NCBI RefSeq assembly: GCF_000425445.1
Contig: NZ_AUDL01000012.1
Coordinates: 248,001-312,000, forward strand
Direction of reading: 5' to 3'
Origin: Flavobacterium denitrificans DSM 15936
GTDB lineage: Bacteria; Bacteroidota; Bacteroidia; Flavobacteriales; Flavobacteriaceae
Length of the DNA stretch: 64,000 nucleotides
In this document: in pieces, positions 8,587 to 16,446 of the stretch
How positions within the stretch are numbered: the first letter of the stretch is position 1
How the letters are laid out: each line of letters opens with the position of its first letter
Notes under the pieces: generated by a model
Seen by the model: only the letters and a program-made list of their open reading frames with translations
Database searches by the model: none
What the model was told of the DNA's origin: nothing
Made by a program: the position numbers and the translations under genes

Positions 8587-9075
8587 TTATAATTTTTCTA
8601 AGAACGAATTAATTCCTGCTTCATCCATTTGAACGACTCTCCATTCATCAAGAATTCTTGCGCCAGAATTCTCGTAAAATTTAACTGCAGGTGTATTCCA
8701 ATCCAGGACATTCCATTCTATTCTTCTTACATTATCTCTTTTTCCTTGCTTCATTATTTCAGCGTAAAGTGCAGAGCCTAATCCTGTACCTCGCATTTTT
8801 TCTTTCACAATCAAATCTTCAAGATGAATTGTTTTTCCTTTCCAAGTTGAATAACGATAATAATACAACGCGATTCCAACAATTTCTTTTTGTCTTTCTT
8901 CGTTTTCAATTTCTGCTACAAAAACATGAAATAATGGTTTTTCGCCAAAACCGTCACGAATTAAATCTTCTTCTGTAACAACGACCGCTTCGGGTTCTTT
9001 TTCGAATATAGCCAGCTCCTGAATAAGCCCTAACACCGATTTCATGTCTTCAGGATTTCCTTTTCTAATATTCAT
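8587..9075 (-). CDS. GNAT family N-acetyltransferase (spermidine/thialysine acetyltransferase-like)
   Basis: 162 residues, the normal length for a single GNAT domain. The acetyl-CoA pyrophosphate-binding motif RGTGLGSALY lies at residues 95-104 after the strand IHLEDLIVKEKM. The C-terminal WNVLDWNTPAVKFYENSGA (about 121-139) is the motif-B region typical of the SAT/thialysine acetyltransferase branch. The likely reaction is acetyl transfer to an amine of a small molecule; the substrate is not decided. Start chosen at ATG 9073-9075. A TAnnTTTG promoter lies about 70 bases upstream. Confidence 0.85.
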   Translation of the reverse strand: MNIRKGNPEDMKSVLGLIQELAIFEKEPEAVVVTEEDLIRDGFGEKPLFHVFVAEIENEERQKEIVGIALYYYRYSTWKGKTIHLEDLIVKEKMRGTGLGSALYAEIMKQGKRDNVRRIEWNVLDWNTPAVKFYENSGARILDEWRVVQMDEAGINSFLEKL

Positions 9076-9146
9076 ATATTCGTATTATTAAGTGTTTATT
9101 AGCTAAAAAAGCGTTTTTTTACTAGCTACTTTTTGCTGATAATTAG

Positions 9147-9174
9147 CAAATATACAATAGTAGTAAACTAACAA
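9147..9174 (-). promoter_or_regulatory. Bacteroidota-type promoter for the GNAT gene
   Basis: Read on the minus strand, TATATTTG (-7 box, 9147-9154) is preceded 17 bases upstream by TTG (9172-9174). This matches the TAnnTTTG / TTG pattern, with a leader of about 65 bases to the ATG. Confidence 0.55.
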
Positions 9175-9246
9175 CATAATTTTTAAGTCATTCTCACAAA
9201 ATAAACGATATTTGTGACTTAAAAATAAAACTACAACGATATAGTA

Positions 9247-10254
9247 ATGGAAGAACGCAATAAAACACTGGGAGAGTTTATTATTGAGAACCAAAAAGCA
9301 TTTCAGTATTCGTCGGGAGAGCTTTCCCGTATTATCAACTCTATACGTTTGGCGGCAAAAGTTGTCAACTATAAAGTAAATCAAGCCGGACTAGTGGACA
9401 TCATCGGCGCCGCAGGCGAACAGAATGTTCAAGGAGAAGACCAGCAAAAATTAGATGTCTATGCAAACGAAGTATTTATCCAGACGTTAATAAACCGTGA
9501 GATTGTCTGTGGTATTGCTTCTGAAGAAAACGACGATTTTATAACTGTTCAGGGGAGCGACAACAGTCATAATAATAAGTACGTGATCTTAATGGATCCG
9601 CTTGACGGATCTTCAAACATTGATGTGAATGTTTCTGTGGGAACTATTTTTTCTGTTTTCAGAAGAATTACCCCAATAGGAACGCCGGTAACAAGCGAGG
9701 ATTTTTTACAACCGGGAATCAATCAAGTTGCAGCAGGCTACGTAATTTATGGAACTTCGACTATGTTGGTTTATACTACAGGACATGGCGTAAACGGATT
9801 TACACTAAATCCTGCAATTGGTACATTTTATCTTTCACACCCAAATATGAAGTTTCCTGAAAACGGAAATATCTATTCGGTAAACGAAGGAAATTATGTC
9901 CATTTTCCGCAAGGAGTAAAAAACTACATCAAATATTGTCAACGTGAAGAAGATGACAGACCGTATACTTCTAGATATATAGGAAGTCTAGTGGCCGATT
10001 TTCATCGAAATATGATTAAAGGTGGTGTTTATATTTATCCGACAAGTTCAAAAGCGCCAAAAGGGAAATTGCGCTTATTGTATGAATGTAATCCAATCGC
10101 GTTTATTGCAGAACAAGCTGGCGGAAAAGCTACAGATGGTTTTGGAAGGATTATGGAAATCCAACCAACGGAGTTGCATCAAAGAGTTCCGTTTTTCTGC
10201 GGAAGCAAAAATATGGTCGAAAAAGCCGAGGAATTTATGGCCGAAGTGAATTAA
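9247..10254 (+). CDS. fbp: Fructose-1,6-bisphosphatase class I
   Basis: 335 residues. It hydrolyses fructose 1,6-bisphosphate to fructose 6-phosphate in gluconeogenesis. The metal-binding signature [15 protein letters not shown] is at 116-130. An acidic metal-ligand segment (ASEENDD) is near 91-97, and the substrate-binding [15 protein letters not shown] and [12 protein letters not shown] regions follow in order. The length is normal for class I enzymes. It is transcribed alone; upstream on the opposite strand is the GNAT gene. Downstream lies a dense block of inverted repeats before the convergent TerB-like gene. Confidence 0.95.
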   Translation: MEERNKTLGEFIIENQKAFQYSSGELSRIINSIRLAAKVVNYKVNQAGLVDIIGAAGEQNVQGEDQQKLDVYANEVFIQTLINREIVCGIASEENDDFITVQGSDNSHNNKYVILMDPLDGSSNIDVNVSVGTIFSVFRRITPIGTPVTSEDFLQPGINQVAAGYVIYGTSTMLVYTTGHGVNGFTLNPAIGTFYLSHPNMKFPENGNIYSVNEGNYVHFPQGVKNYIKYCQREEDDRPYTSRYIGSLVADFHRNMIKGGVYIYPTSSKAPKGKLRLLYECNPIAFIAEQAGGKATDGFGRIMEIQPTELHQRVPFFCGSKNMVEKAEEFMAEVN

Positions 10255-10261
10255 TAATTTT

Positions 10262-10290
10262 GTTTCAAGTTTCAAGTTTCAAGTTTGCTT
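10262..10290. repeat. Tandem 7-base repeat GTTTCAA
   Basis: Three to four copies of GTTTCAA directly after the fbp stop. Related heptad tracts occur near 51027-51050 and elsewhere between genes. Confidence 0.7.
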
Positions 10291-10318
10291 TTGACGACAA
10301 ATAAAATTTACTTTGTTT

Positions 10319-10420
10319 AAACTGGACTGAAGTCCAGCTCTACAATATAATTTGTTCCTTCGGAACTAGAAAAGAGCTTTAGCTCGGCCTATGTTGTAGG
10401 GCCGGACTTCAGTCCGGTTT
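10319..10420. repeat. REP/MITE-like palindromic element after fbp
   Basis: About 102 bases with complementary ends: AAACTGGACTGAAGTCCAG at the left and CCGGACTTCAGTCCGGTTT at the right. CTACAA / TTGTAG pairs lie inside, with nested hairpins TTCCTTCGGAA and GAGCTTTAGCTC in the centre. It has no coding capacity. The architecture is that of REP-like or miniature transposable elements. Confidence 0.75.
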
Positions 10421-10449
10421 GTGGTTGAATGTATAAAACACAAAAAATT

Positions 10450-10480
10450 AACCCGACAGGTTTCAAAAACCTGTCGGGTT
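10450..10480. terminator. Strong bidirectional hairpin between convergent fbp and TerB-like genes
   Basis: Perfect 14-base arms AACCCGACAGGTTT / AAACCTGTCGGGTT with a 3-base loop. There is no long T tract, so it may be a repeat element acting as a terminator. A remnant of the same core (AACCCGACAGAGGTTT) appears near 41634. Confidence 0.65.
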
Positions 10481-10553
10481 AATAATTTAAAATGCATTTC
10501 AAATTTTCGGCATCGAGAGTAACTGTAAACTGCTGCCGAAAGCTGAAAAACTA

Positions 10554-10985
10554 TTATTTATGCATATGTTGCATTTCGTAGATAAAAGTATCGCCGTCAA
10601 CTTTTTTGTCAACTAATGATAATGCTTTTGCAATAATATAATCTACGTTGCTTGGTGTGAAGCCAAGAGCAACACTTATCTTTTTTAGAAGTACTTCTTG
10701 TTTGTCTTCTAGATGATGGTCAACATGTACCATACGTGTTAGGTCATACAAACGCTCCAAACGCTGTACATAAGAGTATGGCGGATTAATAGGATATTTT
10801 AAAGGATCACTAAGAATTTCTTCATATTCTGACTCTGTTATTTCTAAACGAGAAGCCAACTTATCTAAGAACTCTTTTTCTTCTGGATACACAACTCCGT
10901 CTGCTAACGCTACACGTACAATAGCTGAAAAGTGCCCTTTGTTTCTTTGTTTGAATTCGCTATCAAATAATTCTGAAAATGACAT
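10554..10985 (-). CDS. TerB-like tellurite-resistance-family protein
   Basis: 143 residues, all-helical, acidic. The N-terminal pattern HFSAIVRVALADGVVYPEEKEFLDKLASRL, the second helical block with DHHLEDKQEVLLKKISVALGF, and the spacing between them match the TerB/DjlA-N fold, in which paired acidic residues after ALADG can bind metal. The family is broad and a tellurite role should not be assumed. It stands alone, convergent with fbp. A CAAATATA sequence at 11007-11014 (TATATTTG on the minus strand) is a plausible -7 box. Confidence 0.75.
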   Translation of the reverse strand: MSFSELFDSEFKQRNKGHFSAIVRVALADGVVYPEEKEFLDKLASRLEITESEYEEILSDPLKYPINPPYSYVQRLERLYDLTRMVHVDHHLEDKQEVLLKKISVALGFTPSNVDYIIAKALSLVDKKVDGDTFIYEMQHMHK

Positions 10986-11154
10986 AATTGAAAAGTTTTA
11001 TTAACACAAATATAAACCTTATTTTAATTTAACGATTTTAAATTTCTCATAAAATTTAACGCAACTTTTTACGTTGTTTTACAGATGGGCTTCACGAAAT
11101 TTTCAAAATAAGTCGTAAGTTTACATCCCCTAATCATTTAATAGAAATACCCTT

Positions 11155-11748
11155 ATGTCAGAATTTTGGATTTATTTTCAAATAGGATTAAAACACGTTT
11201 TAGATATCAATGCCTATGATCACGTTCTTTTTTTAATTGCATTAACAGTTCCGTATGCTTTTAAAGATTGGAAGCGTATTTTGCTGTTGGTTTCGGTTTT
11301 CACAATTGGACATACTGTAGCCTTGATACTTTCGGTTTACGGTATAATTGCGGTAAAAGTAAATTTGGTAGAATTCCTGATTCCCATTACCATTTTGATA
11401 ACTGCCCTGTATCATTTGTTCACGGCAGGAAAAGCCACCAAAAATGAAGGTGTCAATTTGATCTTCATTGTGACGCTGTTTTTTGGATTAATACACGGAC
11501 TTGGATTCTCAAATTATTTTAAAACAATTTTAGGAGGTACTGCAACGTCAAAATTATTACCTTTAGGGGAATTTGCGTTAGGTATCGAAGCAGCACAGTT
11601 AGTTGTGGTTTTCGTAGTGTTGATACTATCATATATAGTGCAAACCGTATTTCGTTTTTCAAAACGCGATTGGGCACTTGTAATGTCGGCTTTTATAGTT
11701 GGAGTTGTAATTCCGATGATTATTGAAAGCCCAATTTGGAACAGATAA
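11155..11748 (+). CDS. HupE/UreJ-family membrane protein
   Basis: 197 residues with about six transmembrane segments. The conserved N-terminal GLKHVLDINAYDHVLFLIAL (11-30) and the histidines in TIGHTVALILS and GLIHGLGFSNYF are the hallmark of the HupE/UreJ group, linked in other bacteria to nickel or cobalt supply. No hydrogenase or urease genes are visible here, so the substrate is unknown. It begins a compact same-strand run: its stop is 5 bases before the dCMP deaminase ATG. Confidence 0.85.
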   Translation: MSEFWIYFQIGLKHVLDINAYDHVLFLIALTVPYAFKDWKRILLLVSVFTIGHTVALILSVYGIIAVKVNLVEFLIPITILITALYHLFTAGKATKNEGVNLIFIVTLFFGLIHGLGFSNYFKTILGGTATSKLLPLGEFALGIEAAQLVVVFVVLILSYIVQTVFRFSKRDWALVMSAFIVGVVIPMIIESPIWNR

Positions 11749-11753
11749 AATAA

Positions 11754-12185
11754 ATGGAGATAAAAAAATTAAACAAATACGATAAAGCGTATTTGCGAAT
11801 TGCAAAAGAATGGAGTTTGCTTTCCTACTGCAAACGCAAACAGGTAGGCGCCATTATCGTAAAAGATAGAATGATTATTTCTGATGGTTACAATGGTACA
11901 CCGTCCGGATTTGAAAATTGCTGCGAAGATGAAGAAGGATTAACCCGCTGGGATGTTCTTCATGCTGAAGCAAATGCAATCCTGAAAGTAGCAAGGTCAA
12001 CACAATCCTGCGAAGGTGCAACGCTGTATATTACACTTTCTCCTTGTAAAGAATGTAGTAAATTGATACATCAATCGGGAATAAAAAGAGTGGTTTATCA
12101 AAATGGATATCGTGATGATTCTGGACTTCAGTTTTTGTTAAAAGCTGGAATTGAAGTTGAACATATTCCTGTTTTAGAAGAGTAA
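11754..12185 (+). CDS. dCMP deaminase (cytidine/deoxycytidylate deaminase family)
   Basis: 143 residues. It converts dCMP to dUMP for thymidylate synthesis. The zinc and catalytic motif HAEANA begins at residue 70 (His70, Glu72) and the second zinc motif is SPCKEC at 96-101 (Cys98, Cys101). The N-terminal segment AKEWSLLSYCKRKQVGAIIV and GYNGTPSGFENC are typical of ComEB-type dCMP deaminases. The stop is immediately followed by the ATG of the S41 protease (12186), so translational coupling is likely. Confidence 0.9.
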   Translation: MEIKKLNKYDKAYLRIAKEWSLLSYCKRKQVGAIIVKDRMIISDGYNGTPSGFENCCEDEEGLTRWDVLHAEANAILKVARSTQSCEGATLYITLSPCKECSKLIHQSGIKRVVYQNGYRDDSGLQFLLKAGIEVEHIPVLEE

Positions 12186-13769
12186 ATGAAATTTAATCCA
12201 AAATATTTGCCAATTGTCATTGGAGCAACTTTTGCTCTTGGAACGGTGCTCGGAAGCTTGATGAATGCTCCCGCAGATGATCAGCTTTTGGCTAAAAATT
12301 ACTCTAAAACCAAATTAAATAAACTGATCGACTTTATCAATAATGAATATGTTGACAGCATCAATACAGATTCAATTGTAAATCTTACGGTTGATAATAT
12401 TCTTTCCAAATTAGATCCACATTCTGTTTATATTCCGCCAAGCGAACAAGCCGAAGTTGCCGAAAGCATGAAAGGTGATTTCGTTGGAATCGGAATTAAT
12501 TTTTATATGTATAAAGATTCAGTCGCGATTATAAGACCAATTGAAAACGGGCCTTCAGCAAAAGCAGGATTAAAATCGGGCGATCGAATTCTATTTGCAG
12601 GAAAAACAAAATTGTTTGGACGAAAATTGCCATCAGACAGTTTATTTTCACAACTCAAAGGGCTTCAAGGTTCAGAAATCGAATTGACAGTTTTTAGAAA
12701 ATCAGAACAAAAGAAACTGAAATTTAAGGTGCGCAGGGATATTATTCCGATAAAAAGTGTTGATGCTTCAGTTTTGCTTGGAAACAATACGGGTTACATC
12801 AAAATCAATCGTTTTGCCGAAACAACTTATAATGAATTTAAAACCGGTCTGGCGAGATTAAAGCAAAACGGCATTCAATCGCTTGTGATTGATCTTCGTG
12901 ATAATGGTGGCGGTTATATGGAAGAAGCTGTAGCAATCGCCGATGAATTTTTGAAAGACAAGCAATTGATTGTTTTTACAAAAAATAAAAATGGTGCAAC
13001 TGAAAAAACATATGCTACAAAAGCGGGAAGTTTTGAAACAGGAAAAGTATATGTTTTAATTAATGAAAATAGTGCTTCAGCGAGCGAAATTCTCGCTGGT
13101 GCAATTCAGGATAACGATCGCGGCATTATTGTGGGACGCCGTTCTTTCGGAAAAGGTTTGGTACAACGTGAAATGGATTTCAACGATGGATCGGCGGTAA
13201 GATTGACCGTTGCGCGCTATTATACTCCAACAGGAAGATCGATTCAAAAACCTTATAAAAAAGGTAATGAGGAGTATTTTAAAGAATCAGAAGCCAGAAT
13301 AAAATCTGGGGAACTTTATGCAAAAGACAGTATTAAAGTAGCCGATTCTTTGAAGTTTAAAACGCCAAAAGGTAAAATTGTTTACGGTGGCGGCGGAATC
13401 GTTCCTGATGTTTTTGTTCCGATGGAAGCAGAACACGGAAATGAAAATGTAGCGTATTTGTTGCAAACCGGAATTGTAGGTCATTTTGTTTTTGAAGAAT
13501 TGGATAAAAACAGAAAAGCCTTTGCCGGACTTCATTTTAACGAGTTTTTAGCCGAAATGAAAACGTCCGATGTTTATTTCAAAAAGTTTAAAAATTATGT
13601 TGCAATAACAGGTTTAGATTTAAAATTGGATAAAACTAAAGCTTTGGTAAATCGTTATATAACAGCTGAGTTTGCAAGACAGCTATTTGGTGAAGTTTAT
13701 TATTACAATGTCGTTTTGAAAGAAGACGCCATGATTAAGTCGATTTTGAGCCCAAAGAAACAATCTTAA
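12186..13769 (+). CDS. C-terminal processing peptidase, S41 family (CtpA-like)
   Basis: 527 residues. The N-terminal hydrophobic segment (YLPIVIGATFALGTVLGSLM) is a signal anchor. A PDZ domain covers about residues 95-180 (GIGINFYMYKDSVAII, AGLKSGDRILFAG). The S41 core follows, with IKINRFAETTYNEF, LVIDLRDNGGGYMEEA, the Ser cluster NENSASASEILAGA near 294-306 and the catalytic Lys in RRSFGKGLVQ near 323. It acts in the periplasm on C-termini of envelope proteins. It directly follows the dCMP deaminase and is followed 11 bases later by the SnoaL-like gene. Confidence 0.92.
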   Translation: MKFNPKYLPIVIGATFALGTVLGSLMNAPADDQLLAKNYSKTKLNKLIDFINNEYVDSINTDSIVNLTVDNILSKLDPHSVYIPPSEQAEVAESMKGDFVGIGINFYMYKDSVAIIRPIENGPSAKAGLKSGDRILFAGKTKLFGRKLPSDSLFSQLKGLQGSEIELTVFRKSEQKKLKFKVRRDIIPIKSVDASVLLGNNTGYIKINRFAETTYNEFKTGLARLKQNGIQSLVIDLRDNGGGYMEEAVAIADEFLKDKQLIVFTKNKNGATEKTYATKAGSFETGKVYVLINENSASASEILAGAIQDNDRGIIVGRRSFGKGLVQREMDFNDGSAVRLTVARYYTPTGRSIQKPYKKGNEEYFKESEARIKSGELYAKDSIKVADSLKFKTPKGKIVYGGGGIVPDVFVPMEAEHGNENVAYLLQTGIVGHFVFEELDKNRKAFAGLHFNEFLAEMKTSDVYFKKFKNYVAITGLDLKLDKTKALVNRYITAEFARQLFGEVYYYNVVLKEDAMIKSILSPKKQS

Positions 13770-13780
13770 ACTTTCAAAAA

Positions 13781-14146
13781 ATGAAAATACAAGACGTTGT
13801 AAATGCCGAAATTGAACTTTTAACCGCGATTAAAAAAGCGGATATTTTAACTTTAGAAAAAATGCTCCACGACGATTTGCTTTTCAATTTGCCAGATGGA
13901 AACACGGTCACAAAAGAAGTGGATTTAGATTCTTATCGTTCCGGAAAGATGAAAATAGATTCTTTAGAAGCTTCAGATCAAATTGTTAATATTATTGACG
14001 ATTCGGCTGTAGTTGCTGTGACAGTTTCATTAAAAGGGGCTTTTGGTGAATTCCCAATTGACGGTGCTTACCGTTACATCAGAGTCTGGAAACAATTTGA
14101 CAGAGTGCCGAAGGTGATTGCAGGAAGTTGTGTGCAATTGACATAA
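13781..14146 (+). CDS. SnoaL/DUF4440-like NTF2-fold protein
   Basis: 121 residues. The N-terminal helix VVNAEIELLTAIKKADILTL, followed by LEKMLHDDLLFNLPDGN and TKEVDLDSYRSG, and a C-terminal strand set (AVVAVTVSLKGAFG, YRYIRVWKQF), is the layout of nuclear transport factor 2-like proteins of the DUF4440 group. Catalytic residues vary in this fold and no reaction can be assigned. It lies 11 bases after the S41 protease and is probably the last gene of that run. Confidence 0.75.
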   Translation: MKIQDVVNAEIELLTAIKKADILTLEKMLHDDLLFNLPDGNTVTKEVDLDSYRSGKMKIDSLEASDQIVNIIDDSAVVAVTVSLKGAFGEFPIDGAYRYIRVWKQFDRVPKVIAGSCVQLT

Positions 14147-14234
14147 ATCTTGAAAAGAAAATTAATACTAATTTAAAATACAACCTTGCAAATTTGGCAT
14201 GATTGTCCTGTATTTTGCGGGTTAAAATTGATAT

Positions 14235-14549
14235 ATGAAAAATTTAAAAAAAATAGGTTTCCTTGTACTTTTAATGACGTTTATAATTTCTTGCGCTGGC
14301 GCGAAAGATACTGCTAGAACAGTTACAGGAAAAGTCGAGTCTATTGAAGGAGGAAAAGATGGTTACACCGCAAAAATAAATACTGATCAAAAAGAAGTCT
14401 ATTTTGCGACAATCAGTATTGTAAATGTGGGCGGGCCTCAAAATTACAAACAAGTAAAAATTGGTGATGTCATTTCAGTAAAAGGAGAATTCTGGAAAAA
14501 TGATGACGAAAACCATATCAAGGTTACGCAGATTATCTCGGTGAAATAA
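14235..14549 (+). CDS. Small lipoprotein with OB-fold-like body
   Basis: 104 residues. A lipoprotein signal peptide ends at FIISC (Cys21), followed by AGAKDTARTVTG. The body alternates strands (VTGKVESIEGGKDGYTAKIN, EVYFATISIVN, VKIGDVISVKGEFW) in a pattern resembling small OB-like periplasmic binders. No known family is recognised with confidence. It probably faces the periplasm. It is convergent with the FAD oxidoreductase gene, with a dispersed inverted repeat between them. Confidence 0.65.
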   Translation: MKNLKKIGFLVLLMTFIISCAGAKDTARTVTGKVESIEGGKDGYTAKINTDQKEVYFATISIVNVGGPQNYKQVKIGDVISVKGEFWKNDDENHIKVTQIISVK

Positions 14550-14563
14550 CTTAAAAAAAAAAT

Positions 14564-14639
14564 AAACCATATAAGTCATTTAAGTTCATTTAATGCTTTC
14601 CGCATAGTTTGATGTGAACTTAAATGACTTATATGGTTT
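14564..14639. repeat. Dispersed inverted repeat, family AAACCATATAAGT, copy 1
   Basis: The left arm begins AAACCATATAAGTCATTTAA at 14564 and continues GTTCAT. The right arm is GTGAACTTAAATGACTTATA then TGGTTT, ending at 14639. The arms are nearly perfect over about 25 bases. It separates two convergent genes. Copies 2 and 3 are at 41528-41692 and 55817-55892. Confidence 0.85.
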
Positions 14640-14668
14640 AAATATTTTATTCTTGTTGTTTTTCAGCT

Positions 14669-15274
14669 TTATCGAATGCTATCGTGCGCATGTGTTTGTA
14701 CGCCATTATTCCATAAAGTAAGAATATCTGTAGCAACAGCGGCGCCGCTTCCGGCAGCAATGGCCAATTGGCTTCTCCAACCGGCTAAAGTTCCAATAAC
14801 ATAAATGCCGTCAGCAACTTTATGATCATCGTTTTTAAGTTGAATTCGTTGTTTTTCTGGTAGCGCTTTCTTATGCGGTTCAACAAATTGCATCAAGCCT
14901 TCAATGTCAAAAGTATTGGCAGAACCAATTCCGACAACGATACTTTTTGTTTGATAGGAGTTTTTATTTGTAACTACAGTAAATTCGGGAAATTGTCCCT
15001 CGACTTTAATTACTTTTTCATTTGCGATTTGCGTAATGTGCGGATAAGACGTTTCTAAATCCTGCGTACTTTCTGTAAGTAATTCTGAGCCTAATTTTCC
15101 TGGAGTAATGCCATAAGCATTGTAGAAAATTGCTTCTTGTAACGAAGAATTCTTTTGATGGGTAAAAATCCCGATTTTTTTATCGGTGACAAAAGCTTTA
15201 TTTTTTGCAGAGCCTAATACTAAAGCACAAGATATGCCCGATACACCTCCGCCAATGATCAAAACGTCAAACAT
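14669..15274 (-). CDS. Short FAD-dependent oxidoreductase (thioredoxin-reductase-like, FAD domain only)
   Basis: 201 residues, well short of the about 300 of thioredoxin reductases. The dinucleotide-binding start FDVLIIGGGVSGISCALVLG is at residues 2-21. The C-terminal FAD-contact motif DGIYVIGTLAGWRSQLAIAAGSGA lies near 155-178. There is no internal NADPH-binding domain and no CxxC redox pair. Such short FAD proteins are known in Bacteroidota, but their electron donor is unclear. Its ATG overlaps the stop of the upstream 66-residue membrane protein by one base (15274), indicating coupling. Confidence 0.75.
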   Translation of the reverse strand: MFDVLIIGGGVSGISCALVLGSAKNKAFVTDKKIGIFTHQKNSSLQEAIFYNAYGITPGKLGSELLTESTQDLETSYPHITQIANEKVIKVEGQFPEFTVVTNKNSYQTKSIVVGIGSANTFDIEGLMQFVEPHKKALPEKQRIQLKNDDHKVADGIYVIGTLAGWRSQLAIAAGSGAAVATDILTLWNNGVQTHAHDSIR

Positions 15275-15474
15275 TATCTGCCGTTTGTTTTTTCTTCAAT
15301 TCTTTTCGAAATTCTAAAAATCAAAAGAATCAATACGGCGCAGAAAGAAGCTGCAATTCCAATAAAAGCTACCATACTATCCCCTTGAAATGGGTTTTTA
15401 AAGTCTAATAGCGTAATATTAAAAACAATTAAAGCTAATGCCAAAAGCACTAAAATTGAAGTAAAAATTTTCAT
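15274..15474 (-). CDS. Small two-helix membrane protein
   Basis: 66 residues with two hydrophobic stretches (about 4-22 and 34-52: AFIGIAASFCAVLILLIF) and a basic C-terminal tail (RISKRIEEKTNGR), so probably both ends are cytoplasmic. There is no recognised family. It overlaps the start of the FAD oxidoreductase, so the two are probably translated from one message and may work together. Confidence 0.6.
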   Translation of the reverse strand: MKIFTSILVLLALALIVFNITLLDFKNPFQGDSMVAFIGIAASFCAVLILLIFRISKRIEEKTNGR

Positions 15475-15574
15475 CTGGTTGTTTTTTGTTTAAAATAATC
15501 AAAGTAAAACCTTAAAAAAGAGCTTAAAGTTTTGCTTTTAGAAATTTTATGGGGTAAAAGTATAAAAATAAATG

Positions 15575-16153
15575 TTAGACGAACAAACCTTTAACATTAG
15601 CGGCGAATAATTTAACAGCAATTGCTAAAAGTATGACGCCAAATGTCTTGCGGACTACTCCAAGACCGTTTTCGCCCAAAAGATTTTCAATTTTCTTAGA
15701 TGATTTTAAAACGATGTAAACCAAGATGATATTCAATAGAATAGCGATAATAATATTGATGGTATGAAACTGTGATCGTAGCGACAATAAAGTAGTCATA
15801 GTTCCTGCTCCGGCAATCAGTGGGAAAGCTAAAGGAACAATAGAAGCTGATCCAGGTTCTTCATCACGATAGATTCGGATTCCTAAAATCATTTCTAAAG
15901 CAAGGAAAAATAGCACGAATGAACCGGCAACGGCAAATGAATGCACGTCGATACCAATTAAGTTTAGTAAGCCTTCTCCAACAAAAAGAAAAACAATCAT
16001 AATAGCGCCGGCAACAATAGAAGCTTTTTCAGAATCAATATGTCCCACTTTTGCTCTTAAATTTACAATAATCGGAATTGAGCCAACAATATCTATTACT
16101 GCAAAAAGAACCATACTAACGGTAATGATTTCTTTGAAATTGATTTCTAGCAT
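15575..16153 (-). CDS. MarC-family integral membrane protein
   Basis: 192 residues, about six transmembrane segments. Conserved MarC features are VLFAVIDIVGSIPIIVNLRA near 16-35, FFLALEMILGI near 82-92, and PLAFPLIAGAGTMTTLLSL near 107-125. The role of the family is unresolved; an antibiotic-resistance function has been disputed in E. coli. The length is normal. A TACTTTTG -7 box candidate lies 35-42 bases upstream on the minus strand (16188-16195). Confidence 0.88.
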   Translation of the reverse strand: MLEINFKEIITVSMVLFAVIDIVGSIPIIVNLRAKVGHIDSEKASIVAGAIMIVFLFVGEGLLNLIGIDVHSFAVAGSFVLFFLALEMILGIRIYRDEEPGSASIVPLAFPLIAGAGTMTTLLSLRSQFHTINIIIAILLNIILVYIVLKSSKKIENLLGENGLGVVRKTFGVILLAIAVKLFAANVKGLFV

Positions 16154-16187
16154 ATCGCTTTGATTTTTAGGTTTTAAAAAATTGCTG

Positions 16188-16195
16188 CAAAAGTA
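16188..16195 (-). promoter_or_regulatory. Candidate -7 box (TACTTTTG) for marC
   Basis: CAAAAGTA on the plus strand reads TACTTTTG on the minus strand, an exact TAnnTTTG match 35 bases before the MarC ATG. No clear TTG -33 element is seen. Confidence 0.4.
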
Positions 16196-16413
16196 GTTAA
16201 TAAAATTAGGTGTTTTTTCGTTAGAGTGTATTTTTGTTATAAAAATATGTTTTCATGGTTAAAAAAGTGATATTTATAACATTTAAGGATTTGGATTGTC
16301 AATTTGGAGAAAAAAGTGCCGTTTAATTTCAGACTTAATTTATTTGCTTCTTCTTTGAAAAAGAACTTTTGAAATCAAACGTTAAAAATTATAACTTACT
16401 GAAAATCAATTAT

Positions 16414-16421
16414 TAAATTTG
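16414..16421 (+). promoter_or_regulatory. Candidate -7 box (TAAATTTG) for the DUF4412 gene
   Basis: An exact TAnnTTTG match 26 bases before the ATG at 16447. No clear -33 element is visible. Confidence 0.4.
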
Positions 16422-16446
16422 TATTTGATTTTAAATGAAGTAGGCT

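Noticed and set aside
9103..9384. Minus-strand ORF over the fbp promoter and start
   Set aside because: It overlaps fbp and a clear promoter. Its amino-acid make-up looks like translated AT-rich intergenic DNA.
10319..10420. Possible insertion sequence after fbp
   Set aside because: There is no transposase frame in the element. It is only about 100 bases and is better called a REP/MITE-like repeat.
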